Positions 52,538 to 62,062 of a stretch of 64,000 nt of DNA are shown in pieces. Origin of the DNA: Actinomyces culturomici (lineage in GTDB: Bacteria > Actinomycetota > Actinomycetes > Actinomycetales > Actinomycetaceae); the NCBI RefSeq assembly GCF_900499005.1, contig NZ_LS991316.1:1521920-1585919 (forward strand), written 5' to 3'. A program made the translations under genes and the position numbers. Below the pieces are notes generated by a model. It was not told where the DNA came from and did no database searches. It was given only the letters and a program-made list of their open reading frames with translations. The stretch's first letter is position 1; each line of letters begins with the position of its first letter.

Positions 52538-54309
52538 GGGATCTCCAGGGATCGGGTATCGGTGCCGGGGTCCCCTTCGGCCGGATCGTTCTCGGTGCTG
52601 GATTCGTCGTCCGCGCCCGTCTCCTCGGTCTCCCGGTCGGGCGAGCCGGCGCCGAGGTCGAGCACCTCGGTGGGGATGACGCCAGTGTCGCCGAGTTCCG
52701 CCGACTCGTGCGCGTCGGTCTCATGATCGTGCGAGGCCTTGGCCTGCTGCGCCGGGGACTTCACCGCCGGCTCCACCCGGTCGGAGCCGCCCCACAGATC
52801 CTCGGGAAGAACGGGGATGGGCGCGGTCGGCGTCTTCTTCGCGGGAGCGGACGCCGCATCCTCGGGCGATTCGGCGGGGGCCTCGGAGGCGTCGGCGTCC
52901 TCCGGGAACTCGTCGATCACGACGTCATCGTCCTCGGACGAATCAGCGCGGTACGCATCGACGAGGCCAGGCGCCTCCTCATCTCCCTCTCGATAAACGC
53001 TGACCCCGTCCTCGTCGATCGAGGAGCGCTCCGCAGAAACGGTGGCGAGGGGGACGGACGGCGCGGCGGGCAGGTCCTCGGCGGTCTGGCCGGGGCCGAG
53101 GCGCGAGACCTCCCACTGGCGGCGCATCCACGCGATCGCGCGCGGGTGGACGGCGATGGAGGCGAGGACGAAGCCGGCGCCGACCTCGGCGACGAGGGCG
53201 AGGAGCGCGGGGACGACCTCCGGACCGACGAGGGCCATGCGCGCCGACCCGAGGTGGAGCGCCGAGGAGAAGAGCCAGAGCGCCCACACGATCGCGAAGA
53301 GCACGACGGCGATGCCGGCGACCGAGGTCTGCTCGCCGAGCTCGAGGCGGCGGCGCCGCTTCCCGAGGAGGGCGCCGAGACCGGCGCCGAGAGCGATCGG
53401 CAGGAGGATCGTCCAGTAGCCCGGAGTCGCCGTCGGGAAGGCGCCGAGTACCGGGATTCCGGGGATCGGGAGGGCGGGCGCCGAGACCGGCGAGTGCGGC
53501 GCGTCGACTCCGAGGAGGACGCCCGGGCCCGCGAGCCACGCGAGCGCCCAGGCGATGAGCGTCGGCGCGTAGAGCGCCTGGCCGATGCCGACGAGGACGT
53601 CCCCGAGTCGGGACGTCGTGAGGAGGAGCGCGTGAATGCCCGCGATCTGCTGCGCGTGAGAGGCGAGGGCGGCCGCGGCTCCGAGCGTTCCGAGTGCGAG
53701 GACGGCCCCGACGAGGAGGACCCCCTGGCGCAGGCCCTCGCGGACGAACGCGGGGACGCCCCATCGGCGCAGCGGATCGTCGGCGCCGTCGTAGTACGCC
53801 CAGCCGGAGGCGAACGCGGGGACGAGGAGCGCGCCGGGGACCGCCTCCCACCACTTCACGTAGTGGGACCCTCCCCCGACGATGAGGAGCGCGACGATCG
53901 CGAAGGCCGGGACCGCGAACCACTGCGCGGTCGCGGGGAACTTCTTCCCGGGCCGCAGGAACAGCCGGAGGACGAGGACGAGGAGGAGGCCGAGGAGGGT
54001 CGGGGGCGCCCAGTAGGAGACCTCGCCGACGTGCGCGGGCGCCCCGAGGACGACGCCGAGCAGGTCCGCGCCGAGGGCGAAGGCGCCCTCCCAGGTCGCC
54101 TTGCCCATCCACGGGTTCGAGGACACCGAGGCGTAGGAGAGGACCGAGGCGAGCGTGACGAGCGCCCACCCCATGAAGACCGTCTCGATGCCGGAGAGGG
54201 CCGCGCGGGCCCAGCCGTCCGGCAGGGAGAGGCGGATCGTCCGGCGCGGGGCGACGTAGGTCGTCGTCCGGGTCGCGGGACGGGGCTGGGGCGCGGGGGT
54301 CTCGTTCAT
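52534..54309 (-). CDS. DUF6350-family polytopic membrane protein
   Basis: A 591-residue actinobacterial membrane protein with about nine or ten helices (residues ~30-425) and a long acidic, Asp/Glu/Ser/Pro-rich cytosolic tail (~430-591). Gene position between sucD and purN and the pattern (S-Y-W-A-P-P-T-L-L-G, T-S-R-L-G-D-V-L-V-G-I-G-Q-A-L-Y-A-P-T) fit DUF6350, distantly related to the cell-division protein PerM group. Function is unproven. The ATG at 54309 follows GGGGAT. Upstream lies a strong hairpin ending the sucCD transcript, so this gene heads a DUF6350-purN-MOSC operon. Confidence 0.85.
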   Translation of the reverse strand: MNETPAPQPRPATRTTTYVAPRRTIRLSLPDGWARAALSGIETVFMGWALVTLASVLSYASVSSNPWMGKATWEGAFALGADLLGVVLGAPAHVGEVSYWAPPTLLGLLLVLVLRLFLRPGKKFPATAQWFAVPAFAIVALLIVGGGSHYVKWWEAVPGALLVPAFASGWAYYDGADDPLRRWGVPAFVREGLRQGVLLVGAVLALGTLGAAAALASHAQQIAGIHALLLTTSRLGDVLVGIGQALYAPTLIAWALAWLAGPGVLLGVDAPHSPVSAPALPIPGIPVLGAFPTATPGYWTILLPIALGAGLGALLGKRRRRLELGEQTSVAGIAVVLFAIVWALWLFSSALHLGSARMALVGPEVVPALLALVAEVGAGFVLASIAVHPRAIAWMRRQWEVSRLGPGQTAEDLPAAPSVPLATVSAERSSIDEDGVSVYREGDEEAPGLVDAYRADSSEDDDVVIDEFPEDADASEAPAESPEDAASAPAKKTPTAPIPVLPEDLWGGSDRVEPAVKSPAQQAKASHDHETDAHESAELGDTGVIPTEVLDLGAGSPDRETEETGADDESSTENDPAEGDPGTDTRSLEIP

Positions 54310-54331
54310 ATCCCCACCATCGTGACGCACC

Positions 54332-54365
54332 GGAGGTCGGCGCCGCACCCGCAGCGCCGACCTCC
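54332..54365 (-). terminator. sucCD terminator hairpin
   Basis: A perfect 12-bp stem GGAGGTCGGCGC (54332-54343) with 54354-54365 and a 10-base loop, 84 bases past the sucD stop and just before the DUF6350 start. Confidence 0.7.
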
Positions 54366-54449
54366 GTCGGATTGTTCCGCGCCTCGCGCGTCCGGCCCCT
54401 GCGCAGCAGCCGGGCGGCCGACCACGGGCCCAGGGCCTTCGCGCGCCCG

Positions 54450-55370
54450 TCAGCCCTGAAGGATCTGGCGGGCGAGGGCCGCGGTCTGCGAGGGTGTGCG
54501 GCCCACGCGGACGCCGACGGCCTCGAGGGCCTCGGCCTTGGCGGCCGCCGTGCCCGACGAGCCGGAGACGATCGCGCCGGCGTGGCCCATCGTCTTGCCC
54601 TCGGGGGCGGTGAAGCCCGCGACGTAGCCGACGACCGGCTTCGTCATGTTCTCCTTGATCCACGCGGCCGCGCGCTCTTCGGCGTCGCCGCCGATCTCGC
54701 CGATCATGACGACGAGGTCGGTGTCGGGATCGGCCTCGAACGCGGCGAGCGCGTCGATGTGGGTCGTGCCGACGACCGGGTCGCCGCCGATGCCGAGGCA
54801 GGTCGTGAAGCCGATGTCGCGGAGTTCGTACATGAGCTGGTAGGTGAGGGTGCCCGACTTCGAGACGAGGCCGATCCGGCCCGGCCCGGTGATGTCGGCG
54901 GGCGTGATGCCGACGTTCGACTGCCCGGGGCTGATGATGCCGGGGCAGTTCGGGCCGATGAGGCGGGTGCCCTTCTCGAGGGCGCGGTTGACGAAGATCG
55001 TCGAGTCCTTGACGGGGATCCCCTCGGTGATGACGACGACGGTTTCGATGCCCGCGTCGATCGCCTCGAGGGCGGCGTCCTTCGCGAAGGCCGGGGGCAC
55101 GAAGATCACGGAGGTGTTCGCGCCGGTCGCCTCCATGGCCTCGGCGACGGTCCCGAAGACGGGGACCTCGACGACTCCGTTCTCGACGGAGTCGGCGGCC
55201 GGGCCGTAGCCGACGACGTCGAAGGCGACGGTCGTGCCGGCCTTGCGGGGGTTCGTCCCGCCGACGATCTTCGTGCCGGCGGAGAGCATGCGCTGGGTGT
55301 GCTTGCGCCCCTCGGCGCCGGTCATGCCCTGGACGATGACGCGGGAGTCGGAGTTGAGGAAAATCGACAT
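54450..55370 (-). CDS. sucD: Succinyl-CoA synthetase (ADP-forming) alpha subunit
   Basis: The CoA-binding subunit of the TCA-cycle enzyme that makes ATP from succinyl-CoA. 306 residues. It has an N-terminal Rossmann CoA-binding domain ([11 protein letters not shown]), the P-N-C-P-G-I motif (140-144), and the phosphohistidine His263 in [10 protein letters not shown]. Length and motifs are complete. It follows sucC by 18 bases and forms the classical sucCD operon, ended by the hairpin at 54332-54365. Confidence 0.97.
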   Translation of the reverse strand: MSIFLNSDSRVIVQGMTGAEGRKHTQRMLSAGTKIVGGTNPRKAGTTVAFDVVGYGPAADSVENGVVEVPVFGTVAEAMEATGANTSVIFVPPAFAKDAALEAIDAGIETVVVITEGIPVKDSTIFVNRALEKGTRLIGPNCPGIISPGQSNVGITPADITGPGRIGLVSKSGTLTYQLMYELRDIGFTTCLGIGGDPVVGTTHIDALAAFEADPDTDLVVMIGEIGGDAEERAAAWIKENMTKPVVGYVAGFTAPEGKTMGHAGAIVSGSSGTAAAKAEALEAVGVRVGRTPSQTAALARQILQG

Positions 55371-55388
55371 TCTGGCGGTCCTTCCGAT

Positions 55389-56564
55389 TCAGCGTCCGGC
55401 GGCGAGCTCGGCCGCGCGACGGGCCGCCTCGTCCATGGTGGGGATCATGTGCACGAGGGGGTGGCCGGCCTCTTCGAGGATCCGGCGACCCTCCTCGACC
55501 TTGTTGCCGTCGAGGCGGACGACGAGCGGCTTGGTCGCCGCGTCGCCGAGGACTTCGAGCGCGCCGAGAATGCCCTCGGCGACCTTGTCGCAGGCGGTGA
55601 TGCCGCCGAAGACGTTGACGAAGACGGAGCGGACCTGGTCGTCGCCGAGGATGATCTCGAGGCCCTTCGCCATCACCTCCGCGGAGGCGCCGCCGCCGAT
55701 ATCGAGGAAGTTCGCGGGCTTGACGCCGAGGTCTTCGCCGGCCATGGCGACGACGTCGAGCGTCGACATGACGAGGCCCGCGCCGTTGCCGATGATGCCG
55801 ACCGAGCCCTCGAGGCGGACGTAGTTGAGGCCGGCCTCCTTCGCGAGCGCCTCGCGCGGGTCCTGGGTCTTCTTGTCAACGAGGGCCTCGTGGTCGGAGT
55901 GGCGGAAGCGCGCGTTGTCGTCGAGGGTCACCTTGCCGTCGACGGCCCAGACGGTCCCGTCGGTCGCGGTGACGAGGGGGTTGACCTCGACGAGGCTCGC
56001 GTCCTCGTCGCGGAAGGTCTCCCACAGGAGGACGAGGACGGGGGCGAGCGCGTCGTGCTGCTCGGCGGGGAAGCCGGCCTGGCTGAGGATGTCGCGGGCG
56101 ACCGCGTCGTCGATGCCGACCTCGGCGTCGAGGGGGACGCGGGCGAGTGCCTCGGGGCGCTCCTTCGCGAGGGTCTCGATGTCCATGCCGCCCTCGCGCG
56201 AGCACATCGCGAGGTAGCGGCGGTTCGAGCGGTCGAGGAGGATCGAGAAGTAGTACTCCTCGGCGATGTCGGCGCCCGAGGCGATGAGGAGGGTCTCGAC
56301 GATGTGGCCCTTGATGTCGAGGCCGAGGATCATGCCGGCCTTCTCTGCGGCCTCTTCGGGGGTGCGGGCGAGCTTGACGCCGCCCGCCTTGCCGCGGCCG
56401 CCCGTCTTCACCTGCGCCTTGACGACGAGCAGATCGGCGCCGCCGTCGAGGAGCGTCGCCGCGGCGTCGCGGGCCTCGTCGATCGAGGTCGCGGTGATGC
56501 CGGGGAGGACGGGGACGCCGTGACTGCGGAACATGTCACGGGCTTGGTATTCGTACAGGTCCAC
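55389..56564 (-). CDS. sucC: Succinyl-CoA synthetase (ADP-forming) beta subunit
   Basis: The nucleotide-binding subunit partner of SucD. 391 residues. It opens [12 protein letters not shown] with an ATP-grasp domain ([21 protein letters not shown]) and a C-terminal ligase domain ([10 protein letters not shown]). The GTG at 56564 is the family start, with AAGGA 8 bases upstream; the ATG 66 bases earlier would add an unrelated tail. In many actinobacteria it lies near pcrA; here a three-gene island intervenes. Confidence 0.96.
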   Translation of the reverse strand: MDLYEYQARDMFRSHGVPVLPGITATSIDEARDAAATLLDGGADLLVVKAQVKTGGRGKAGGVKLARTPEEAAEKAGMILGLDIKGHIVETLLIASGADIAEEYYFSILLDRSNRRYLAMCSREGGMDIETLAKERPEALARVPLDAEVGIDDAVARDILSQAGFPAEQHDALAPVLVLLWETFRDEDASLVEVNPLVTATDGTVWAVDGKVTLDDNARFRHSDHEALVDKKTQDPREALAKEAGLNYVRLEGSVGIIGNGAGLVMSTLDVVAMAGEDLGVKPANFLDIGGGASAEVMAKGLEIILGDDQVRSVFVNVFGGITACDKVAEGILGALEVLGDAATKPLVVRLDGNKVEEGRRILEEAGHPLVHMIPTMDEAARRAAELAAGR

Positions 56565-56720
56565 CTCGAGTTCCTTCCAGGGGGTTGATGCGCGAACGCC
56601 GACAGGATTGCTCGACGTCGAGATATCCACGTGCAGAGTACACCGGCACGGGCGTTTCGTCCTAGGAAGTGCAACGGGCCCCGCCCACAGTATAGGGTCC
56701 GAGCACAGATAGGAGATGCC

Positions 56721-57017
56721 ATGGACGCTGCGGAGCCGCTTGTCATATGGACAGGTCTCTTGCGCGAGCAGGAACGCGTTGTTCGCAGCGCCTATTCGAA
56801 TCTCGCTCGCGTGTGGTTGGATCCGGTTCGAGATCTGGGCCCCTCGACGGCTGCGGCTCGCACGGTCGTCGATTCGGTTTCGGACGGCGTCGCCAGTGTC
56901 GCCCTCCGCATCGATGAGGTGTCGGACTCGATGATCGCTTCTGCGCGTTCTTTCGAGGATCTCGAGCAGGAGATCGAGGCCGGATTCGTCGATGCTCTGG
57001 CCGCCTTGAATGCGTAG
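56721..57017 (+). CDS. 98-residue WXG100-sized helical protein, first gene of a putative secreted-toxin operon
   Basis: I do not recognise the exact family. The protein is 98 residues, all helical by composition, acidic, without signal peptide or Cys. It has two long helices with a central break around residues 33-45 ([13 protein letters not shown]), the size and hairpin shape of WXG100/Lap-type partners of type VII secretion substrates. The strict W-x-G motif is absent; W-L-D-P occupies its place. A good AGGAGATGCC precedes the ATG. The next gene follows after 13 bases. Base use is less GC-extreme than in the flanking sucC and pcrA genes, suggesting later acquisition. A helper or chaperone role for the next protein is an inference. 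Confidence 0.7.
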   Translation: MDAAEPLVIWTGLLREQERVVRSAYSNLARVWLDPVRDLGPSTAAARTVVDSVSDGVASVALRIDEVSDSMIASARSFEDLEQEIEAGFVDALAALNA

Positions 57018-57030
57018 GTGATGTCCGGTG

Positions 57031-58215
57031 ATGATCGATTGCGCGGTGCGCGTCCCATCGGGGACTCCGAATACGATGGCGCAGCATTTCGCTGACGAGG
57101 TTGTGAAGATCCACGACGCTCACGAGGCTCTCGTCAGCGTCGAAGCAAAGCTGATCGAGACGATGTCCGGGCAGACGGTCATGGCCATTCGTAATACCCT
57201 CGACACCCACATTCAGGTCGTGGACAATCTGGCGAGTTCCCTTGTCCTTCTCGTGGCAGCCTTGAGGGGGCTCGCAGAGGACTTGACACTCGTCGAATCG
57301 GGCCTGTATGAAGTGCTGATTTCAGCAGGCCACGGGGGTCTTCATGTCGCTGGTGGCGTCATTCACTCGCCCGCTCCATCGGTTCCTGATCACGCGGAGA
57401 AGATGGCGATCTTCGAAGCGTTGTCGCAGACCGTGGAACAGCTCCGTGTTGAGGAGGACGAGGCGCATGCGGAGTTCCAGGAGATCTGCAAGGACGCGCA
57501 TATGCTGCCTCCCAATGCGATCGACGCCTCCCAAGAGTTGAGAACGGAACTCGCTGCAGCGCATCACGGCGGCGTGGTCGCCGGTTGGGCGACCGCTATG
57601 ACTCCCGGGACGTCATTCATCTCCCCGAGGACGGCAGCGCGACGAGCGAACATGAGGGGGCTCATCGAGCGAGGAGCGGCTCCGAGCGAGGTTCACGCTC
57701 TCGTCGAAGGCGCGAAGGCCGAACGAGTCGCCCACCGGGCGACGCTTACCGGGCGGGGGATTCTGACGATCAGGGGCCTGGCTGAAGAGAGGAACTTCGC
57801 GAACCGCGTCGCCGTCGGGGGCGAAGCGTCCACTGCGGGTCGAGCACTGCGCGCGGGGCGCGGCGTTCTTCGAGCAGCGTCTTTCGTCGGAGGCATTCTT
57901 ACCGCCGCGACGATTGTGGAAAGAGGCTACGCTCAAGCGCGCGATGACAGCATCAACCCGGATCTGAGCCCCGCAGAACGTGCGGCTCGCATCGCGACTC
58001 ACGGCGCTTTTGAAGGTCTCGCTCAATCAATAGGCGAGGCCGCTGGAGCTGCTGCCGGGGCGGCGGTCGGCGTGCACGGCGGCCCTGTGGCGATCGGCGC
58101 GGGGTTCGTCGCAGGCGGCGAAATCGGTGCCGAGCGCGGGACTCATTACGGAGAGGTCACCTCGGATTGGTTCGACCGCCGCATTTGGCGGCCCACTCTG
58201 CATGGGACGGACTGA
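57031..58215 (+). CDS. Putative LXG/WXG-like secreted toxin with C-terminal glycine zipper
   Basis: A 394-residue protein of no family I can name. Residues ~15-160 are long amphipathic helices ([16 protein letters not shown], then [13 protein letters not shown]) like the targeting domain of type VII-secreted LXG proteins. The middle (~165-290) is charged and Ala-rich. The C-terminal ~90 residues hold a hydrophobic helix ([12 protein letters not shown]) and a textbook glycine zipper with Gly335, 339, 343 and 347 in G-x-x-x-G steps, then [14 protein letters not shown]. Glycine zippers form membrane pores in toxins such as streptococcal TelE. No signal peptide is present. The ATG at 57031 has AGGTGA nine bases upstream; its stop overlaps the next start (TGATG). 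Confidence 0.65.
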   Translation: MIDCAVRVPSGTPNTMAQHFADEVVKIHDAHEALVSVEAKLIETMSGQTVMAIRNTLDTHIQVVDNLASSLVLLVAALRGLAEDLTLVESGLYEVLISAGHGGLHVAGGVIHSPAPSVPDHAEKMAIFEALSQTVEQLRVEEDEAHAEFQEICKDAHMLPPNAIDASQELRTELAAAHHGGVVAGWATAMTPGTSFISPRTAARRANMRGLIERGAAPSEVHALVEGAKAERVAHRATLTGRGILTIRGLAEERNFANRVAVGGEASTAGRALRAGRGVLRAASFVGGILTAATIVERGYAQARDDSINPDLSPAERAARIATHGAFEGLAQSIGEAAGAAAGAAVGVHGGPVAIGAGFVAGGEIGAERGTHYGEVTSDWFDRRIWRPTLHGTD

Positions 58216-59027
58216 TGCCCTGGTACGACAGCCTCATCTTCTTCGCGCTTATGTCCGCAGGTTTGACGATGTGGGCCCTGGGCACCTTCACCGACAGCTC
58301 ACTAGGCAAAATGTTCCGCGCCCTGGGAGAAATGCGCGGCCCCACCTTCTTCTCCGGCATCCTGCCCCTCTGGTCACTCGCGGGGCTTGTCATTGTCCCA
58401 ATACCGATTCTCGGTGACCTCGGTGTCTACGAAACTCTACCCGGCAAGATCCTTCTCGGGACTCTTGGCTTGGTCTTCTTAGTGTTCGGTTTTGCCGGTT
58501 TGGCTGTGCATTTCGTTCCGTCCCTACCGGAATGGGCCTACCCCGAATACCACGCAGCCCGCCGCCACGCCCGACAGAACGTCCTCCCCCACACCACACA
58601 GACCCCAGAAATCATCGTCATCAACACCCTCGACCACACCACACAACCCGACGGACGCGCCGACGACACCCCCACGGGCACCGCCACCGTACGCATCACC
58701 CGCCCCAAACGACGCCCTCTCGAACTCCCGCGCCGCATACGCCTCTACATCAACGACCACCACGTCGCCACCATTACCCCGGGCCAAACCCGCCACTTCA
58801 CCATCCCGACCACCTCCTGGATCGACGCCACCCTCGACTGGTGCCGGGCCAACACCACCATCATCCACACCACGGCCTCAACCACCATCGACCTCACCCT
58901 CACCGAAGGCCCCATCGACGAAAAACTCACCAAGCCCGACACATACCTGCGTCTACGTCCCACCACCCTGCCCTACGAACCCCACGCCCTCGACCCCACC
59001 ATCACCGACACACACCCGTCGGACTGA
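58215..59027 (+). CDS. Membrane protein, candidate immunity partner of the zipper protein
   Basis: A 270-residue protein with three membrane helices (about residues 4-22, 46-70 and 76-98). A C-terminal beta-rich domain (~125-245) follows, with R-I-R-L-Y-I-N-D-H-H-V-A-T-I and a D-W-C-R-A-N-T motif that I recall from unnamed bacterial membrane proteins. The last ~25 residues are Thr/Pro-rich. The start shares one base with the stop of the zipper gene, so the two products are made together. Codon use in the second half is unusual for this window (C- and A-rich, many ACC/CAC/ATC). A membrane-located immunity or anchoring role is inferred from gene order and topology only. It ends 3 bases from the convergent pcrA stop. 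Confidence 0.65.
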   Translation: MPWYDSLIFFALMSAGLTMWALGTFTDSSLGKMFRALGEMRGPTFFSGILPLWSLAGLVIVPIPILGDLGVYETLPGKILLGTLGLVFLVFGFAGLAVHFVPSLPEWAYPEYHAARRHARQNVLPHTTQTPEIIVINTLDHTTQPDGRADDTPTGTATVRITRPKRRPLELPRRIRLYINDHHVATITPGQTRHFTIPTTSWIDATLDWCRANTTIIHTTASTTIDLTLTEGPIDEKLTKPDTYLRLRPTTLPYEPHALDPTITDTHPSD

Positions 59028-59030
59028 CTG

Positions 59031-61952
59031 TCAGAGCTTCTCCATGGGGGCCATTCGGACGAGGAGTCGCTTCTCGACGCCTCCGAACTTCACGCGGGCG
59101 ATGGTCCGCGGCCCCTGGCCCTCGATGCCGAGGACCGAGCCGACGCCGAGCGTCGCGTGCTTGACGGCGTCGCCGACCTTCAGTTCGAGCGGGGGGCGGT
59201 CGGCCTCGACCTTCGGGGCGGGCGCGCCGAGGCGCACGGTCTTCCCGGTCCTGGCGCCCGTCACGGGCCTCGCCGATCCGGCCCGGCCGGATCCGAACAC
59301 GGCCGCGCCCTCGTCGCCCCACGGGTCCTTCGTCCGCGAGCGCGAGCCCCACGAGCCGGCCCATCCGGAGAGCGATCCGCGCATCCGGTCCTGGGCGGTC
59401 GCGGAGCGGCGGACCTCGGTGAGCTCGGGCGGGATGTCGTCGAGGAAGCGCGAGGGAGGCATCTCCTGGGGCGTCCCCCAGGCGGAGCGGACCGCGGCGC
59501 GCGTGAGGTAGAGGCGCTCGCGCGCGCGGGTGATCGCAACGTAGGCGAGGCGGCGCTCCTCCTCGAGTTCGGTCGGATCGCCGAGCGAGCGCTGGTGCGG
59601 GAAGGTCCCGTCCTCCATGCCGGTGACGAAGACCGTCGGGAATTCGAGGCCCTTCGCCGTGTGGACGGTCATGAGGGTGACCTGGCCGGCGCGCTGGTCC
59701 TCGGCGGGCACCTGGTCGGAGTCGGCGACGAGCGCGACGCGCTCGAGGAAGTCGGCGAGGTTCCCGCCCGGGTTGAGCTGCGAGAAGTCCTTCGCGACCG
59801 AGTGGAGTTCGGCGAGGTTCTCGACGCGCGAGGCGTCCTGCGGGTCCTCGGACTTGCGCAGTTCGGCGAGGTAGCCGGTCCGGTCGAGGATCTCCTCGAG
59901 GATGTCGGCGGGTGCGACGCCGCTCGCGTCGCCCTCGCGGCACACGGTGAGGAGGCCCCAGAATCCGGCGATCGCCTTCGCGGCGCGCGGCGTGATGCCG
60001 AGCACCGGCCGCACCGCCGACTCCCCAGTCGCGTCCGCCACGCCCCCTCCGCCGAGAGCATTACCTTCGGCCGTCGAGGGGATCTCCCCCACGAGCCCCG
60101 GCGCGCCCCAGCCAGCCGCTCCCCCGCCCGGCACGGCCACCGTCGGCCAGCCGTCGTCGCCCGTCGCGACCGCCGCGGGAGCCGCCTCGACAGGAGCCGC
60201 GTCGGCGCCTCCCGGAACACCCCCGGTCCCCGCCTCTTCGGCCGACGAGGCCGCGGCCCCGCCCTCGTCGATCGCAACGGACGCGTCGCCCTGCCCGCCG
60301 GACCCCTCCGAGGAGGACGGCGAGGGCGACGGCCACGAAATCCCCTCGCCCTCGCCGAGCGGACGGCCCTCGGCCTCCCACACGTCCGCGAGCGCGCGAC
60401 CGAAGGAGAGGCCGTACCGGTCGGCGTGCGCGACGAGCGCCTCCTCCGCCTTCGCGCCCACCCCGCGGCGCGGCGTGTTGAGGACGCGGCGCAGCGACAC
60501 GGCGTCGTCCGGGTTGGAGACCGCCTGGAGGTAGGCGAGCGCGTCCTTGATCTCCTTGCGCTCGTAGAAGCGAGTGCCGCCGACGACGCGGTACGGGATG
60601 CCCTGTCGAACGAGGAGCTCCTCGAGGGCGCGCGACTGCGCGTTCGTCCGGTAGAAGATCGCGACCGAGCCCCACTCGGAGCCGTCGTCGTGGAGCTTGT
60701 CGACCTCGGAGACGACGAAGCGGGCCTCGTCGTGCTCGGAATCGGCGGCGTCGAGCGTGATGCGCGCGCCGTCCCCGGACGCGGTCCACAGATTCTTCGG
60801 GCGGCGCCCCTCGTTCTTCGAGATGACGGAGTTCGCGGCCGACAGGATGTTCTGCGTCGACCGGTAGTTCTGCTCGAGAAGGATCGTGCGGGCGCCCGGG
60901 AAGTCGCGCTCGAACTCCTCGATGTTGCGGATCGTCGCGCCGCGGAACGCGTAGATCGACTGGTCGGAGTCGCCGACGACCGTGAGCTCGGCGGGCGCGA
61001 CGCCGTCGTCCCCGTCGCCGACGAGCTGACGGACGAGGACGTACTGCGCGTGGTTCGTATCCTGGTACTCGTCGACGAGGACGTGGCGGAAGCGCCGATG
61101 GTAGTGTTCGGCGAGGGCGGCGTTGCCGGCGAAGAGCTCGACGGTCCGCATGATGAGGTCGTCGAAGTCGAGGGCGTTCGAGGCGCGCATCCGCTTGGAG
61201 TACTCGAGGTAGGTGTCGACGACGACCTTGGAGATCGGGTCGTTCGGCGCGGTCTCGGCGTACTTGCGGGCGCCGATGAGCTCGTTCTTGAGGTCGGAGA
61301 TCCGCGCGGCGACGAGCTTCGGTGTGAACCGCTTGATGTCGACGTTCGCGGCCTTGAGGATCATCTGGACGAGGCGCTGGGAGTCCTGCGCGTCGTAGAT
61401 CGTGAACGAGGAGGAGAGCCCGGCGGCCTCGTGCTCGTTGCGGAGGATGCGCACGCACAGGGAGTGGAAGGTCGACACCTGCATGCGGAGGGCCTGGCGG
61501 CCGACGAGCGCAGCGATGCGCTCGCGCATCTCGGCGGCGGCCTTGTTCGTGAAGGTGATCGCGAGGATCTGCCCGGCGCTCGCCCGCCCGGTCGCGAGGA
61601 GGTGGGCGATCCGGTGCGTGAGGACGCGGGTCTTCCCCGAGCCCGCGCCCGCCATGATGAGGAGCGGCGCCCCCTCGTGGAGGACCGCGGCCGCCTGCTG
61701 GTCGTTGAGTCCCTTGAGCAGCGCGTCGGCGTCGAGCGTCAGGGGGGACGAGGGCGGGGCGGGCGCCCACCCGGGCTCCTCGAGGAGCGGCGGCACGTCG
61801 TCGGGCACCGCGGCGCGCAGGGCGTCGAGGTCGTAGACCGGGGGCTCGGAGCGCTCGGCCTCCGGGTCCCACACGGGGATGTCGTCGGCCGGCGGATCCC
61901 ACAGGGGGGCGTCGATCGGTCCGAGGTCGGGGAGCGCGGTGAAGTCGGTCAT
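59031..61952 (-). CDS. pcrA: ATP-dependent DNA helicase PcrA/UvrD with low-complexity insert
   Basis: A superfamily 1A 3'-5' helicase in nucleotide excision repair, replication restart and plasmid rolling-circle replication. 973 residues. Q-motif L-N-D-Q-Q-A-A-A-V, Walker A A-G-A-G-S-G-K-T (101-108), D-E-Y-Q-D-T, G-D-S-D-Q-S-I-Y-A-F-R-G-A, Q-N-Y-R-S-T, and motif VI (L-A-Y-V-A-I-T-R-A-R) are all intact. It has a ~75-residue acidic N-terminal extension and a ~120-residue Gly/Ala/Ser/Pro-rich insert at about 530-650 in domain 2B, where one dispersed GCAT repeat (60054-60083) is translated. A Tudor-like C-terminus follows (V-G-D-A-V-K-H-A-T-L-G-V-G-S-V). A -10-like TAGAGT lies 9 bases before the ATG. 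Confidence 0.95.
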   Translation of the reverse strand: MTDFTALPDLGPIDAPLWDPPADDIPVWDPEAERSEPPVYDLDALRAAVPDDVPPLLEEPGWAPAPPSSPLTLDADALLKGLNDQQAAAVLHEGAPLLIMAGAGSGKTRVLTHRIAHLLATGRASAGQILAITFTNKAAAEMRERIAALVGRQALRMQVSTFHSLCVRILRNEHEAAGLSSSFTIYDAQDSQRLVQMILKAANVDIKRFTPKLVAARISDLKNELIGARKYAETAPNDPISKVVVDTYLEYSKRMRASNALDFDDLIMRTVELFAGNAALAEHYHRRFRHVLVDEYQDTNHAQYVLVRQLVGDGDDGVAPAELTVVGDSDQSIYAFRGATIRNIEEFERDFPGARTILLEQNYRSTQNILSAANSVISKNEGRRPKNLWTASGDGARITLDAADSEHDEARFVVSEVDKLHDDGSEWGSVAIFYRTNAQSRALEELLVRQGIPYRVVGGTRFYERKEIKDALAYLQAVSNPDDAVSLRRVLNTPRRGVGAKAEEALVAHADRYGLSFGRALADVWEAEGRPLGEGEGISWPSPSPSSSEGSGGQGDASVAIDEGGAAASSAEEAGTGGVPGGADAAPVEAAPAAVATGDDGWPTVAVPGGGAAGWGAPGLVGEIPSTAEGNALGGGGVADATGESAVRPVLGITPRAAKAIAGFWGLLTVCREGDASGVAPADILEEILDRTGYLAELRKSEDPQDASRVENLAELHSVAKDFSQLNPGGNLADFLERVALVADSDQVPAEDQRAGQVTLMTVHTAKGLEFPTVFVTGMEDGTFPHQRSLGDPTELEEERRLAYVAITRARERLYLTRAAVRSAWGTPQEMPPSRFLDDIPPELTEVRRSATAQDRMRGSLSGWAGSWGSRSRTKDPWGDEGAAVFGSGRAGSARPVTGARTGKTVRLGAPAPKVEADRPPLELKVGDAVKHATLGVGSVLGIEGQGPRTIARVKFGGVEKRLLVRMAPMEKL
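60054..60083 (+). repeat. Dispersed GCAT repeat inside the pcrA coding sequence
   Basis: GAGAGCATTACCTTCGGCCG followed by TCGAGGGGAT, in frame within the low-complexity insert of pcrA (translated on the minus strand as I-P-S-T-A-E-G-N-A-L). It is preceded by CCCCCTCCGCC as at 16086-16096. Confidence 0.7.
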
Positions 61953-61961
61953 GGCGCCACC

Positions 61962-61967
61962 ACTCTA
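61962..61967 (-). promoter_or_regulatory. -10-like element upstream of pcrA
   Basis: TAGAGT on the minus strand ends 9 bases before the ATG of pcrA, with no Shine-Dalgarno sequence. Confidence 0.35.
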
Positions 61968-62050
61968 GTGGAGCCCGCGGGCGTCTGCGGCGCGCGGCAC
62001 CCGCCCTCGCGCACTGCCTGAACTGGCGCGCCCTCACCCGGGCTCGACGC

Positions 62051-62056
62051 TACCCT
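62051..62056 (+). promoter_or_regulatory. -10-like element, predicted leaderless start of the GNAT gene
   Basis: TACCCT ends 6 bases before the ATG at 62063, with no Shine-Dalgarno sequence. Confidence 0.4.
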
Positions 62057-62062
62057 CGCCCC

